DNA of 64,000 bases from Brevundimonas aveniformis DSM 17977 (GCF_000428765.1 NZ_AUAO01000002.1:62001-126000), one strand, 5' to 3'. Shown: positions 1 to 8,368, numbered from the stretch's first letter. The notes: generated by a model not told the origin, from the sequence alone. Numbers and translations are program-made.

Positions 1-290
1 TTCTGGAGCTTGGACTCCACCGGCACACCCAGAACCGGCAAGGTCGTCATCGAGGCTGTCATGCCCGGTAGGTGGGCCGCCCCACCGGCACCAGCGATAA
101 TCACCTTGAAGCCCTCGTCGCGCGCGCGCCGGGCGAAGTCGAACAGGCGCTCGGGCGTGCGGTGGGCCGACACGACCTTGGCCTCGTAGGCCACGCCAAG
201 GGCGTCCAGCATATCGGCGGCACCCTTGAGGGTGGGCCAGTCTGAGCGGCTGCCCATGATGATCGCCACCGGTGGCGTCTGAGACGTCAT
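1..290 (-). CDS. purE: N5-carboxyaminoimidazole ribonucleotide mutase PurE, partial
   Basis: Converts N5-CAIR to CAIR in cytosolic de novo purine synthesis, with PurK supplying the substrate. The first 96 codons are present; the C-terminus runs off the left edge of the window. Reading from the ATG at 290, the sequence shows the class I PurE motifs: GSRSD near residue 13, SAHRTPERL around residue 45, and [12 protein letters not shown] around residue 66, which bind the ribonucleotide phosphate and base. The family is usually about 160 residues. purK normally follows in the same direction and would lie outside the window. Identification is firm from the motifs. Confidence 0.96.
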   Translation of the reverse strand, partial: MTSQTPPVAIIMGSRSDWPTLKGAADMLDALGVAYEAKVVSAHRTPERLFDFARRARDEGFKVIIAGAGGAAHLPGMTASMTTLPVLGVPVESKLQ

Positions 291-406
291 GCGAGAGTTC
301 CGATCCGGGAAAGGCCGAGAGAATAGGGATGGCGCGTTGCGCCCGCAACCGAGTGCGGGCAGCATTCATCGAATTCAGCCCGGCTGATTCCGTGCCAGGA
401 GCCCAA

Positions 407-964
407 GTGACCGCTGCCGACGACCTCAACGGTGAGATCGAGCGCCTGAAGGCCGAGGCGGCGCACTGGCGTGCCCGGGCCGAGGCAGCGGAATCCCTGG
501 CAGAGCGCGATGTCCTGACCCCGGTGCTGAACCGGCGTGGCTTTGAGCGCGAGATGAGCCGTGCCATGGCGTTTTGCCGCCGCCACAGGACCGAGGCGGC
601 GCTCCTGTATCTCGACCTTGACGGCTTCAAGGCGATCAACGACCAACTCGGGCATCAGGCGGGCGATGCCGCCCTGATCGCCTGCGCAGAAATCCTGAAC
701 CGCAATCTTCGGGAATCGGATGCGGTGGGGCGTCTGGGCGGCGACGAGTTTGCCGTGTTGCTCTTGGGGACCGATGCCAAGGGAGCCAAACACAAGGCGC
801 AATCTCTGACTGAAACCTTGTCGAAAGACGGCTTCGCCTGGCAGGGCCAGGTCCATCCGCTGAACGGTTCGTTCGGCGTGCGCGCCTTCACCGGCCAGAC
901 CGATCCCGCAGACTGGCTCGCGGAGGCCGACGCGGCGATGTGGGTCCGCAAGAAGGGGCGGTAG
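407..964 (+). CDS. GGDEF-domain protein, probable diguanylate cyclase
   Basis: Predicted to make cyclic di-GMP from two GTP. A short N-terminal coiled-coil-like stretch (EIERLKAEAAHW) leads into one GGDEF domain. From the chosen start, the signature GGDEF is at residues 111-115. An RESD inhibitory-site motif (RxxD) lies five residues before it at 102-105, so both catalysis and product inhibition look intact. There is no membrane or sensor domain, so it should be soluble. The frame is open from 272, but the GTG at 407 is chosen because AGGAG sits five bases upstream; the ATG at 329 is the alternative. It is divergent from purE. Confidence 0.85.
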   Translation: MTAADDLNGEIERLKAEAAHWRARAEAAESLAERDVLTPVLNRRGFEREMSRAMAFCRRHRTEAALLYLDLDGFKAINDQLGHQAGDAALIACAEILNRNLRESDAVGRLGGDEFAVLLLGTDAKGAKHKAQSLTETLSKDGFAWQGQVHPLNGSFGVRAFTGQTDPADWLAEADAAMWVRKKGR

Positions 965-967
965 CCC

Positions 968-1213
968 CTAGGCAATAATATCCGGCAGGATCATCGCCTC
1001 GATCTGCAGGATTTCATCCTTCAGGGCCAGCTTCTTGCGCTTGAGCCGGGCGATCAAAAGCTGATCCGGTTGGGGCGAAACGATCAGAGCATCGATTGAG
1101 GCCGACAGGTCGGCGTGTTCCTGACGCAGATGGGCGACCTGCTTCTTCAGCCGCGCGCCGGACTGGTCGATGTCGTCGTCGTTGATTGGGCCGCTGGAGT
1201 CCGGCATCGCCAC
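968..1213 (-). CDS. DUF465 (YdcH-like) small protein
   Basis: An 81-residue, highly charged, helical protein of the DUF465/YdcH family, with the typical paired-helix pattern LIARLKRKKLALKDEI near the C-terminus. No biochemical role is established for the family; members are small cytosolic coiled-coil proteins. The stop lies three bases from the stop of the convergent GGDEF gene. A second DUF465 gene occurs 1.4 kb away on the other strand, so this genome neighbourhood carries two paralogues flanking ubiX. Confidence 0.85.
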   Translation of the reverse strand: MAMPDSSGPINDDDIDQSGARLKKQVAHLRQEHADLSASIDALIVSPQPDQLLIARLKRKKLALKDEILQIEAMILPDIIA

Positions 1214-1235
1214 CCCGTGTCAGAATCGAAGCACA

Positions 1236-1706
1236 TCATACATCGGCATGGCCCGGCTGCGGTAGTCGTCCCGCCAGGGTCTTGAGTGCCTCGCGCGGAA
1301 CCCGATCCGACCAGGCCCGGCTGGCCGCCGCCAGTGCCGAAGTCACATCGAACGCCCGCCCGTCGGGCACACCGGCCACCGCTTCCAGCTCATCCAGAAG
1401 ACCCCGCTCGGCCGAAAGCTCCACGCGTTTGACCTCCTCGCGCAGGGCCAGGCGGCGCGTGTCCTCCATGTCAGGCACGGGCTTCTTCAGCGTCCGGCGA
1501 ACGGCTCGAACCGGGTCGATGGCCGTGCGGTGCCAGCTTCGTGCAACGTCGGCGGCGGCCTCGGCATCATCGGCGTCGACGGAACCGCGCCAGGCGGCCC
1601 ACAGCAGCAGACACACCGACTGGCCGTCGTCGTCCTGAAGCGACAGGCAGATGTCCTGAACCCCGTCGCGCGCATAGGCCCGAACGGCCCAGTCCCACAG
1701 GCTCAT
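1236..1706 (-). CDS. TIGR02444/DUF2390 family protein
   Basis: A 156-residue protein starting MSLWDWAVRAYARDGV, which matches the conserved opening of the TIGR02444 (DUF2390) family. It goes on with the characteristic CLLLWAAWRG segment near residue 32. The family has no assigned function and is widespread in proteobacteria. The gene sits downstream of ubiX on the same strand with a four-base overlap (1703-1706), so the two are probably co-transcribed and translationally coupled. The family call rests on recognised sequence pattern; a role in prenyl-flavin or ubiquinone metabolism would be only a neighbourhood inference. Confidence 0.8.
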   Translation of the reverse strand: MSLWDWAVRAYARDGVQDICLSLQDDDGQSVCLLLWAAWRGSVDADDAEAAADVARSWHRTAIDPVRAVRRTLKKPVPDMEDTRRLALREEVKRVELSAERGLLDELEAVAGVPDGRAFDVTSALAAASRAWSDRVPREALKTLAGRLPQPGHADV

Positions 1707-2305
1707 TCCGGTTCGTCCGCCGTCAGCTTCAGGCCGGACCAGCGGCGCGTGTGATGCCAGTCCAGGCCGAACCCATCCAGCGCCCGCCCGACCGACTGGT
1801 CGATCATGTCCTCAATCGTTTGCGGTCCGGCGTAGAAGGCCGGCAGAGGCGGGGCGATGGTCGCGCCCATCTCGGCCAGGGCGGTCATGGTTCTCAGATG
1901 GCCCAGGTGCAGCGGCGTCTCTCGCACCATCAGCACCAGCGGGCGGCGCTCCTTGAGCGTCACATCCGCGGCCCGGGTCAGGAGCGAAGAGGTCACCCCG
2001 GTGGCGATCTCGCTCATGGTGCGGACCGAGCAGGGGGCAATCAGCATGCCCATGGTCTTGAAGGACCCCGAAGCGATGGCCGCTCCGACATCCTGAACGC
2101 GATAGGTGAAGGTGGCACGCTCGGCCAGGTCCGCCGGCGTCAGGCCCAGCTCCGAGGCCAGGGTCAGGGACGCGGCCCGGCTGATGACCAGGTGCGATTC
2201 GATGCCCAGATCCTTCAGGGCGTCCAGCGCGCGCACGCCATAGGCAGCCCCCGAGGCTCCGGAGATGCCGACGACAAGCCTTTCAGGTGCGGTGGTTCCG
2301 AGCAT
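1703..2305 (-). CDS. ubiX: Flavin prenyltransferase UbiX
   Basis: Attaches a dimethylallyl group to FMN to make prenyl-FMN, the cofactor of UbiD decarboxylases in ubiquinone synthesis. The Rossmann-like start VVGISGASGAAYGVRAL, the central IAPCSVRTMSEIATGV segment and the LVLMVRETPLHLGHLR motif are diagnostic of UbiX/Pad1. The length of 200 residues is normal. The ATG at 2305 is preferred over the longer open frame (to 2347) because AGGAGGT lies three bases upstream. It overlaps the downstream TIGR02444 gene by four bases. The dodecameric flavoenzyme is cytosolic. No UbiD gene is seen in the window. Confidence 0.95.
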   Translation of the reverse strand: MLGTTAPERLVVGISGASGAAYGVRALDALKDLGIESHLVISRAASLTLASELGLTPADLAERATFTYRVQDVGAAIASGSFKTMGMLIAPCSVRTMSEIATGVTSSLLTRAADVTLKERRPLVLMVRETPLHLGHLRTMTALAEMGATIAPPLPAFYAGPQTIEDMIDQSVGRALDGFGLDWHHTRRWSGLKLTADEPE

Positions 2306-2402
2306 GAGACCTCCTGACGCGCCCTGCTCTCGATTTCGTGATTCCACTTATCGGGCCGAAGGGTGTGGAATTGATGGTCCCTTCACAGAGGAGGCGCAAG
2401 CC

Positions 2403-2573
2403 ATGGCGATTGACGCTCGCATCCGCGAACTCGGTAACCGGCACCGTGATCTGGATCATCTGATCCAGGAGGAGCTGAGGCACCCGGCCACGGATACCCT
2501 GAAGGTCAAAGACCTCAAGCGTCGTAAACTTCGCATCAAGGAAGAGATCCAGGTCCTGGAAGCCCAGGCCTAG
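2403..2573 (+). CDS. DUF465 (YdcH-like) small protein, second copy
   Basis: A 56-residue DUF465 protein beginning MAIDARIRELGNRHRDLDHL and ending in a charged helix with the family pattern LKRRKLRIKEEIQVLEAQ. The start is set by AGGAGG about nine bases before the ATG at 2403; the longer frame back to 2265 overlaps the ubiX start and has no support. It is a paralogue of the gene at 968-1213 and lies on the opposite strand, divergent from ubiX. The function is unknown for the family. Confidence 0.88.
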   Translation: MAIDARIRELGNRHRDLDHLIQEELRHPATDTLKVKDLKRRKLRIKEEIQVLEAQA

Positions 2574-2595
2574 ATCCCGTTCTTGGCCCTTCCGG

Positions 2596-3282
2596 TCAGT
2601 CGTCTGACCGGCCGAAGACGTCCTCGACCGTCGGCTCGGCGCGACGGCCCGTGTCAGGCTCGTCCGCCTGCCAGGCGTTGTCTTCGGCCTCGACCGGAGC
2701 CTCAGCCTCGCCGGCCGGCTGGAGCGTGGCTCCACCATTCTTGGCCAGCTCTTTCGACTTTTTGTCTGCGGCCTTCTTGACCACGGCGTCCAGTTCGAGC
2801 TGGCCGACCAGGCCCAGGGTCACCGGGTCGACGGGTTTGATGTTGGCCGTATTCCAGTGGCTGCGGTTGCGCACGCTTTCGATGGTGGCCTTGGTGGTGC
2901 CCAGCAGCTTGGAGATCTGGGCGTCGGTCACCTCGGGGTGGTTGCGCACGAACCAGGCGATGGCGTCGGGACGATCCTGACGACGCGACACCGGCGTATA
3001 GCGCGGGGCCTTCTTGGTGGTCTTGAGCAGTTCGGCGTGACGGCTGATCTCGGCCTTGAGGCGATAGGTCGAATCCGCCTCGGCCTTGGCCAGCTCCTCG
3101 CGGGTCAGCTGGCCATTGGCGATCGGATCGGCCCCGCGAATGTCGCGCGCGACCTCGCCGTCGGCGATACCTTTCACTTCCAGCGGATGCAGGCCACAGA
3201 AGGCGGCGATCTGCTCGAAGGTGAGGCCGGTGTTGTCGACCAGCCAGACGGCGGTGGCCTTGGGATAGAGGATGTCGGTCAT
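2596..3282 (-). CDS. trcR: DUF1013 protein, TrcR-type cell cycle transcriptional regulator
   Basis: A 228-residue DUF1013 protein, the family annotated in alphaproteobacteria as the cell-cycle transcriptional regulator TrcR. It contains two helix-turn-helix-like segments: GLTFEQIAAFCGLHPLEVKG near the N-terminus, and TDAQISKLLGTTKATIESVR around residue 115. An acidic low-complexity tail follows. The ATG at 3282 (MTDILYPKATAVWLVDNTG) matches the conserved family start; the frame is open further upstream but that part overlaps a leader hairpin. A -10-like element and an 80-base leader are visible upstream. The symbol reflects family naming rather than experimental data here. Confidence 0.82.
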   Translation of the reverse strand: MTDILYPKATAVWLVDNTGLTFEQIAAFCGLHPLEVKGIADGEVARDIRGADPIANGQLTREELAKAEADSTYRLKAEISRHAELLKTTKKAPRYTPVSRRQDRPDAIAWFVRNHPEVTDAQISKLLGTTKATIESVRNRSHWNTANIKPVDPVTLGLVGQLELDAVVKKAADKKSKELAKNGGATLQPAGEAEAPVEAEDNAWQADEPDTGRRAEPTVEDVFGRSDD

Positions 3283-3333
3283 CGACAGGGATCCTGATCT
3301 GTTGGGGCCCGATGGCACGGGCCGGAAACGGCG

Positions 3334-3357
3334 GCGCCCGGCCTTTCGGCCGGGCGC
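3334..3357. promoter_or_regulatory. Perfect stem-loop in the presumed trcR leader
   Basis: GCGCCCGGCC and GGCCGGGCGC form a perfect 10-bp stem with a TTTC loop. It lies 52 bases upstream of the trcR ATG, between that start and a -10-like element. It is not followed by a T-run in either direction, so an intrinsic terminator is unlikely. A leader or mRNA-stability structure is the better guess. Confidence 0.5.
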
Positions 3358-3368
3358 GTTAGGCATCT

Positions 3369-3376
3369 TCTATAGC
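3369..3376 (-). promoter_or_regulatory. Candidate -10 element for trcR
   Basis: On the minus strand this reads GCTATAGA, seven of eight positions of the Caulobacter housekeeping -10 consensus GCTANAWC. Transcription would start near 3362 and give an 80-base leader containing the stem-loop at 3334-3357. No convincing -35 is seen at the right distance. Confidence 0.35.
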
Positions 3377-3461
3377 GGCTTCCCCGAAAAAGGGAACGGA
3401 AACCGTCTGAAACCGAAAACGATGTCATCCCGTCTCGAAAGCGCCGCCGTGGCGCTCTACA

Positions 3462-4922
3462 ATGTCCACGATGAAAAATGAGAACATGACCCCCTTCGAG
3501 GCGATCGAGCGCCTCATCACCCTGTACGATCAATCCATCGCCGCCCTGAAGACGGACCTTGCAGCCTTCATCATGGACGGCACGCGACCCGATGCGGCCG
3601 CCCGATCCGACGGTCGCTACGCCTATCCGGAACTGCGGATCACCTGGAGCGGCGAGTTGCGCCCCTCCTCGACGAAGCGTGCCTTCGGGCGGATTTCCCA
3701 TCCCGGCGAATATGTCACCACCATCACCCGCCCGGCGATGTTCCGCGACTATCTTCTGGAACAGCTGTCCTATCTGAAGGACGATTACGGCGCGGATTTC
3801 GAGGTGGCGATCTCGCGTCAGGAAATCCCGTACCCTTACGTGCTGGACGGCCTGGACCAGGCGCCGGATCCGTCGGTGGCCGAGGCTCTGGCCCGGCACT
3901 TCCCGATCACCGAGCTGGCCTCCATCGGTGATGAAACGGCCGACGGTTTCTCGCTGGGCCAGATGCCCGACCGGCCCTTGAGCCTGTTTGACGGGCTGAG
4001 GACCGACTATTCGCTGGCGCGCCTAAGGCACTACACCGGCACGCCGGTCGAAGCCTGCCAGTCGTGGATACTGTTCACCAACTACCACCGCTACGTCGAT
4101 GAGTTCGTGCGCTGGGCCTGTGCCCAGCTGGCGGATCCGTCGACACCCTACGAAACCTTTGTCTGCGCCGGCGGGGTGACGATCACACGCGACAACCCCG
4201 ATCCCGAACTGGCCATCGCCGACAGCGCCTGGCGGCGGCACCAGATGCCCGCCTACCACCTGACGGCGCCGGGGAATAATGGCGTGACGCTGGTGAACAT
4301 CGGCGTCGGTCCGTCCAACGCCAAGACCATCTGCGATCACCTGGCGGTGCTCCGGCCTCATGCCTGGCTGATGATCGGCCACTGTGGAGGCCTGCGCGAC
4401 AGCCAGAAAATGGGCGACTATGTCCTGGCCCACGCCTATCTGCGCGATGACCATGTGATGGACCCGGTACTGCCGCCGGACATCCCCATCCCCTCCATCG
4501 CCGAGGTGCAGCGGGCGCTCTATGACGCGACCAAGGCGATCTCCGGCATCCCCGGCGATGAGGTGAAGATGCGGCTGCGGACCGGCACGGTGGCCACCAC
4601 CGATGATCGGAACTGGGAGCTGCGCTATTCCAAGTCGGCGCTCAGGTTCAATCAGAGCCGGGCGGTGGCCGTGGACATGGAAAGCGCCACCATCGCCGCC
4701 CAGGGCTATCGCTTCCGGGTGCCCTATGGGACGCTCTTGTGCGTGTCGGACAAGCCGCTCCACGGCGAGATCAAGATGCCGGGCCAGGCTAACCGCTTCT
4801 ACGAGGGCGCGATCTCCGAACACCTGACGATCGGGATCGCGGCCGTCGATCTGCTGAGGGCCGAGGGCGCGGGGCTGCACTCCAGAAAGCTGCGCGCCTT
4901 CGACGAGCCGCCGTTCCGCTAA
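3462..4922 (+). CDS. amn: AMP nucleosidase
   Basis: Hydrolyses AMP to adenine and ribose 5-phosphate, helping to control adenylate pools. The 486-residue length matches the family. An N-terminal AMP-nucleosidase domain (ITWSGELRPSS, FDGLRTDYSLARLRHYTGT) is followed by a phosphorylase-like C-terminal domain with VNIGVGPSNAKTICDHLAVLRP, MIGHCGGLRDSQ and VDMESATIAAQGYRF. The last holds the Glu of the nucleoside-phosphorylase-type active site. The ATG at 3462 is used; the ATG at 3471 is an equally plausible in-frame start. The enzyme is cytosolic. A strong hairpin terminator follows the stop. Confidence 0.95.
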   Translation: MSTMKNENMTPFEAIERLITLYDQSIAALKTDLAAFIMDGTRPDAAARSDGRYAYPELRITWSGELRPSSTKRAFGRISHPGEYVTTITRPAMFRDYLLEQLSYLKDDYGADFEVAISRQEIPYPYVLDGLDQAPDPSVAEALARHFPITELASIGDETADGFSLGQMPDRPLSLFDGLRTDYSLARLRHYTGTPVEACQSWILFTNYHRYVDEFVRWACAQLADPSTPYETFVCAGGVTITRDNPDPELAIADSAWRRHQMPAYHLTAPGNNGVTLVNIGVGPSNAKTICDHLAVLRPHAWLMIGHCGGLRDSQKMGDYVLAHAYLRDDHVMDPVLPPDIPIPSIAEVQRALYDATKAISGIPGDEVKMRLRTGTVATTDDRNWELRYSKSALRFNQSRAVAVDMESATIAAQGYRFRVPYGTLLCVSDKPLHGEIKMPGQANRFYEGAISEHLTIGIAAVDLLRAEGAGLHSRKLRAFDEPPFR

Positions 4923-4925
4923 GAA

Positions 4926-4955
4926 AAAGGCCGGCGGGGCGACCCGCCGGCCTTT
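4926..4955. terminator. Bidirectional intrinsic terminator between amn and etfA
   Basis: AAAGGCCGGCGGG pairs perfectly with CCCGCCGGCCTTT (13 bp) around a four-base GCGA loop. Because the stem ends in A-T pairs, it reads as G+C stem plus T tract on both strands. It lies between the convergent amn and etfA stops. Confidence 0.85.
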
Positions 4956-4976
4956 GATCTTTCGGGGTCGTGGAGA

Positions 4977-5906
4977 CTACCCCAGTGCCTTCATCAGGTC
5001 CGGCACGACCGTCTTGTAGTCGCCGACGATGCCGTAGTCGGCGATCTGGAAGATCGGGGCTTCGGGGTCCTTGTTGATGGCGACGATGATCTTGGAGTCC
5101 TTCATCCCGGCCAGATGCTGAATGGCACCCGAGATGCCGATGGCGATGTAGAGCTCCGGGGCCACGACCTTGCCGGTCTGGCCGACCTGATAGTCGTTCG
5201 GGGCATAGCCGGCGTCGACGGCCGCACGGCTGGCGCCGACGGCGGCACCCAGCTTGTCGGCCAGCGGGTCCATGACGGCGTGGAATTCCTCGGCCGAACC
5301 CAGGGCGCGACCGCCTGAGACGACGATCTTGGCCGCAGCCAGTTCAGGCCGGTCGGACTTGACCATTTCTTCCGACACGAAATCGGTCTTGGGCGCATCG
5401 GCGCCCTTGATGGTTTCGACGGTGGCCGAGCCGCCGTCGCCGGCGGCGTCAAACGCCGTCGGGCGCACGGTGATCACCTTCTTGGCGTCGGACGACTGGA
5501 TCGTCTCCAGGGCGTTGCCGGCGTAGATCGGGCGCACGAAGGTGTCGGGGCTGACGACTTCGATGATGTCCGAGATCGGGGCCACGTCCAGCTTGGCGGC
5601 GATGCGCGGAGAATAGTTCTTCCCATCCGTATTGGCCGGCGACAGGATGGCGTCATAGTCGCCCGCGATCGGCAGGACGGTGGCCTCGACCGCCTCGGCC
5701 AGGGTCTTGCCCAGTTCCGCGCTTTCGGCCAGCAGGACCTTGCGCACGCCCTTGATCTTGGCGGCGCTGTCGGCGGCGGCCTTGGCGCCCTGTCCGACGA
5801 CGAGAATGTCGATATCCCCACCGATCTTCGCGGCGGCGGTGACAGTCTTGTTGGTGGCTTCGCGGACGGAGGTTCCGTCGTGATCGGCGATAACGAGAAC
5901 GGCCAT
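4977..5906 (-). CDS. etfA: Electron transfer flavoprotein subunit alpha
   Basis: Alpha subunit of the ETF heterodimer that carries electrons from acyl-CoA and other dehydrogenases to ETF-ubiquinone oxidoreductase. The 309 residues contain the N-terminal nucleotide-fold ([28 protein letters not shown]) and the C-terminal FAD-binding signature PELYIAIGISGAIQHLAGM, followed by IVAINKDPEAPIFQIADYGIVGD. The preceding etfB stop overlaps this start as TAATG, which is a typical coupled pair. It faces amn across a shared terminator. Confidence 0.97.
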   Translation of the reverse strand: MAVLVIADHDGTSVREATNKTVTAAAKIGGDIDILVVGQGAKAAADSAAKIKGVRKVLLAESAELGKTLAEAVEATVLPIAGDYDAILSPANTDGKNYSPRIAAKLDVAPISDIIEVVSPDTFVRPIYAGNALETIQSSDAKKVITVRPTAFDAAGDGGSATVETIKGADAPKTDFVSEEMVKSDRPELAAAKIVVSGGRALGSAEEFHAVMDPLADKLGAAVGASRAAVDAGYAPNDYQVGQTGKVVAPELYIAIGISGAIQHLAGMKDSKIIVAINKDPEAPIFQIADYGIVGDYKTVVPDLMKALG

Positions 5907-6667
5907 TACAGGACCCCCTTGGACTTCAGCTTGGCGACCAGTTCGGCGGCGTCGGCGACCTTTTCACCGGCGGAGCGTTTGGGCGGCTCGGCGACCTTGA
6001 CCACCTTCAGGCGCGGCGCGGCGTCGACGCCGTAGTCGGCGACCGTCTTGGTGGCGATCTCCTTCTTCTTGGCCTTCATGATGTTGGGCAGGGAGGCGTA
6101 GCGCGGCGTATTCAGGCGCAGGTCGACGGTGACGACCGCCGGCAGGGTGGTCGCAACGGTCTGGAGGCCGCCGTCGACTTCACGGGACACGGTGGCCTTG
6201 CCCTCGCCAATCTCGATCTTGCCGGCGAAGGTGGCCTGAGGCCAGTCGAGCAGGGCGGCCAGCATCTGGCCGACGGCATTGTTGTCGCCGTCGATGGACT
6301 GTTTGCCCATCAGGACCAGGTCGGGCTTTTCGTCCTCGACCACGGCCTTGAGGGTCTTGGCGACCGCCAGCGGCTCCAGGTCGGTGTCGGACTGAACCAG
6401 AATGCCGCGGTCCGCCCCAATGGCCAGGGCCGTGCGGATGGTTTCCTGAGCCTGGGCTGGGCCGATGGAGACGACCACGATCTCCGTCGCCGTATTGGCC
6501 CCGTAGCCCTTGCCTTCCTTCATGCGGACGGCCTCTTCGACGGCGATCTCATCGAAGGGGTTCATGCTCATCTTGACGTTGGCCAGATCGACGCCGGAGC
6601 CGTCGGCCTTGACCCGTGCCTTGACGTTGGAATCGATGGCCCGCTTGACTGGGACGAGAACCTTCAT
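5906..6667 (-). CDS. etfB: Electron transfer flavoprotein subunit beta
   Basis: Beta subunit of ETF, binding AMP and docking the partner dehydrogenases. The 253 residues start [19 protein letters not shown] and carry the conserved [16 protein letters not shown], the ETF-beta signature region [23 protein letters not shown], and [14 protein letters not shown]. The gene is first in the etfBA operon, with a one-base overlap into etfA (TAATG). No acyl-CoA dehydrogenase lies alongside, so this is likely the general housekeeping ETF. Confidence 0.97.
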   Translation of the reverse strand: MKVLVPVKRAIDSNVKARVKADGSGVDLANVKMSMNPFDEIAVEEAVRMKEGKGYGANTATEIVVVSIGPAQAQETIRTALAIGADRGILVQSDTDLEPLAVAKTLKAVVEDEKPDLVLMGKQSIDGDNNAVGQMLAALLDWPQATFAGKIEIGEGKATVSREVDGGLQTVATTLPAVVTVDLRLNTPRYASLPNIMKAKKKEIATKTVADYGVDAAPRLKVVKVAEPPKRSAGEKVADAAELVAKLKSKGVL

Positions 6668-6790
6668 GCCTGTGCTCGCGTGTTGGGAGATATGTCGGGT
6701 GACGCATGGCGTGCAGCGTCTCGCGTGTCAACGTGACGTGAGGTCAGCCGACGCTTGCGAAGTGGCCCGGACGGCGCCAAAGGGCAGGGT

Positions 6791-7105
6791 ATGAACCTGA
6801 CGATCAATCGCCTCAAATGGATATTCTTGGGCCTGTTCGCGGTCGGCTGCGTGGCCGTATGGGTCTATCATCTGATGTGGGTCTGGCCCGGCCAACGCTG
6901 TGAAGCGGCGGCCCGCTGGTGGGACGGATCGACGCGGACCTGTGCCCAGCCGATCTACATTCCAGACATCACAGGCCGACAGCCGGGCGAGAGTCGCGAG
7001 GAGGCCTCCATGCGGGTGGCCGGTGAGCGGGCTGCCGAAGAACGTCAGGCCCGCGGCGTGCCCCAGGAAGCGATTCCGGCTCAAGCCCCCGCCGCCGGCG
7101 AATAG
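6791..7105 (+). CDS. Hypothetical single-pass membrane protein
   Basis: A 104-residue protein with one N-terminal membrane helix (about residues 9-30, WIFLGLFAVGCVAVWVYHLM) followed by a hydrophilic, probably periplasmic, domain holding two cysteines. Its C-terminal third is charged (EEASMRVAGERAAEERQ). The ATG at 6791 has a purine-rich AGGGCAGGG upstream. Its last 25 bases overlap the convergent GNAT gene. I do not recognise the family and assign no function. Confidence 0.65.
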   Translation: MNLTINRLKWIFLGLFAVGCVAVWVYHLMWVWPGQRCEAAARWWDGSTRTCAQPIYIPDITGRQPGESREEASMRVAGERAAEERQARGVPQEAIPAQAPAAGE

Positions 7106-7620
7106 AGCATCGCCACGTCACAGCGGGCGTAGCGGGCACCGAATTCCTGCATGACGCCGGCGTCGTGGCGAAAACCTGCCTCTTCATAGAGGCGGATGGC
7201 CGGCGCGCACTTGCTGCTGGTCAGAAGATAGAGCCGCTCGGCCCCGAGTTCAGTGGCCCGCGCGATCATCGCGCTCAACAGGAACCGACCGGCCCCGAGC
7301 CCCCGGCTTGTTTCGAGGACGCCCATCTTGGTCAGTTCGAATTGACCCGGCCCGGTCTTCTGCAGAGCGCAGGTTCCGATCAGGCCCCGTCCGGTGTTCT
7401 CGACAAAAAGAATGTCGCCGCCGGGATCGAGGATTCGCGTGCGCGGGTTTTCGAGGACCTCACGATCCGTCGGCTCCAGTCTGAACATGGTCTGGATCCA
7501 TTCGACGTTGATGTCGTGAAAGGTCCGCGCCAAGTCGTCACAAAAGGGCACGATCCTGAGATCAGCCGTCGTCGAACAGGCCTCATTCGCCACGCGTCGC
7601 ACCGGGTTTCCACAGGACAT
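7081..7620 (-). CDS. GNAT family N-acetyltransferase
   Basis: A 179-residue Gcn5-type acetyltransferase. The acetyl-CoA loop is LETSRGLGAGRFLLSAMI (the RGxGxG/A-like motif), followed by the beta4-beta5 region ERLYLLTSSKCAPAIRLYEEAGFRHD and a terminal Tyr-rich stretch. The acceptor substrate cannot be told from sequence. Its start overlaps the end of the cobO-type gene by about 38 bases, so the true start may be downstream. The 3' end overlaps the convergent small membrane protein gene. It is probably part of the cobO transcript. Confidence 0.8.
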   Translation of the reverse strand: MSCGNPVRRVANEACSTTADLRIVPFCDDLARTFHDINVEWIQTMFRLEPTDREVLENPRTRILDPGGDILFVENTGRGLIGTCALQKTGPGQFELTKMGVLETSRGLGAGRFLLSAMIARATELGAERLYLLTSSKCAPAIRLYEEAGFRHDAGVMQEFGARYARCDVAMLYSPAAGA

Positions 7621-8164
7621 CGCCACCGGCTGAGTCGTTCGCGCGCCGAGATGCGACGAACAAGAGGTCCGAAAGCCGATTCAAATATCGCAGGCTTTCG
7701 GATGAAGTGCCCCGATCTGGGTCGCTAGACAACTCGGCGACGCCCCGCTCGGCGCGGCGGCAAACCGTGCGCGCCAGATGCAGGTGCGCCGCCAGCGCGG
7801 TGCCGCCGGGAAGCACGAAAGACGTCAGCGATGACAGGTCGGAGTTCATATCGTCGATCTCCGATTCAAGTCGTGCGACCTGCTCGGAAGTGACCTTTAA
7901 AACCTCCCATTCCGGCTTGGGCTCGGGCGGCGTGGCCAGATCTGCCCCCAGATCGAACAACTCGTTCTGGATGCGGGCCAACATGGCATCCAGCGCCGGA
8001 TCTTCGCGAGTGTGCAACCGGCAGAGCCCGATGCACGCATTGGTTTCGTCAACATCTCCATAGGCTTGCACGCGCAGGTCGAACTTGGGGACCGGCGCGC
8101 CGGTTGCCAGGCGCGTTTGGCCCCGATCGCCAGTGCGCGTATAGATTCTGTTCAGAACCACCAT
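7583..8164 (-). CDS. PduO-type cob(I)yrinic acid a,c-diamide adenosyltransferase
   Basis: Transfers the adenosyl group of ATP to cob(I)alamin to give coenzyme B12. The 193-residue protein has the PduO/MMAB signature set: the ATP-binding N-terminus RIYTRTGDRGQTRLATG, DETNACIGLCRLH, and the C-terminal LRYLNRLSDLLFVASR helix. Its ATG directly abuts the stop of the upstream small membrane protein (TAG-ATG), which indicates coupled translation. The symbol is left blank because PduO-type enzymes are variously named cobO, pduO or mmaB. Confidence 0.94.
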   Translation of the reverse strand: MVVLNRIYTRTGDRGQTRLATGAPVPKFDLRVQAYGDVDETNACIGLCRLHTREDPALDAMLARIQNELFDLGADLATPPEPKPEWEVLKVTSEQVARLESEIDDMNSDLSSLTSFVLPGGTALAAHLHLARTVCRRAERGVAELSSDPDRGTSSESLRYLNRLSDLLFVASRRANDSAGGDVLWKPGATRGE

Positions 8165-8368
8165 CTATCCAGTCCGGGAGGCGATAAAGGCCCCCAGAGC
8201 CAACAGAGCCAGGGCGGTCGCCTGAAGTGCCACGCGAAGGCGCATCAGGCGGTTCGACCAGGACCGTCCAAACGACCCGCCCTTGAACAAGGCGAACAGA
8301 CCAAAGCCCAGGGTGATCGTGACCGCCGCGATCGCGACGAGAGTAAGCGTATTGACGATGTCGCCCAT
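8165..8368 (-). CDS. Twin-transmembrane HIG1-like small protein
   Basis: A 67-residue protein with two hydrophobic helices (about 5-27 and 46-63) joined by a basic loop GGSFGRSWSNRLMRLRV. This is the layout of the HIG1/twin-transmembrane family found next to cobalamin adenosyltransferase genes in many alphaproteobacteria. It should sit in the inner membrane, and HIG1 relatives assist respiratory complexes. It is immediately upstream of, and abutting, the PduO-type gene. The family assignment is from topology and the conserved RLMRLRVxxQ-type loop. Confidence 0.8.
   Translation of the reverse strand: MGDIVNTLTLVAIAAVTITLGFGLFALFKGGSFGRSWSNRLMRLRVALQATALALLALGAFIASRTG

Noticed and set aside
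1541..2317. A 258-codon plus-strand frame opposite ubiX
   Set aside because: Arg/His/Gln-rich antisense shadow with no SD; ubiX has a strong SD and motifs.
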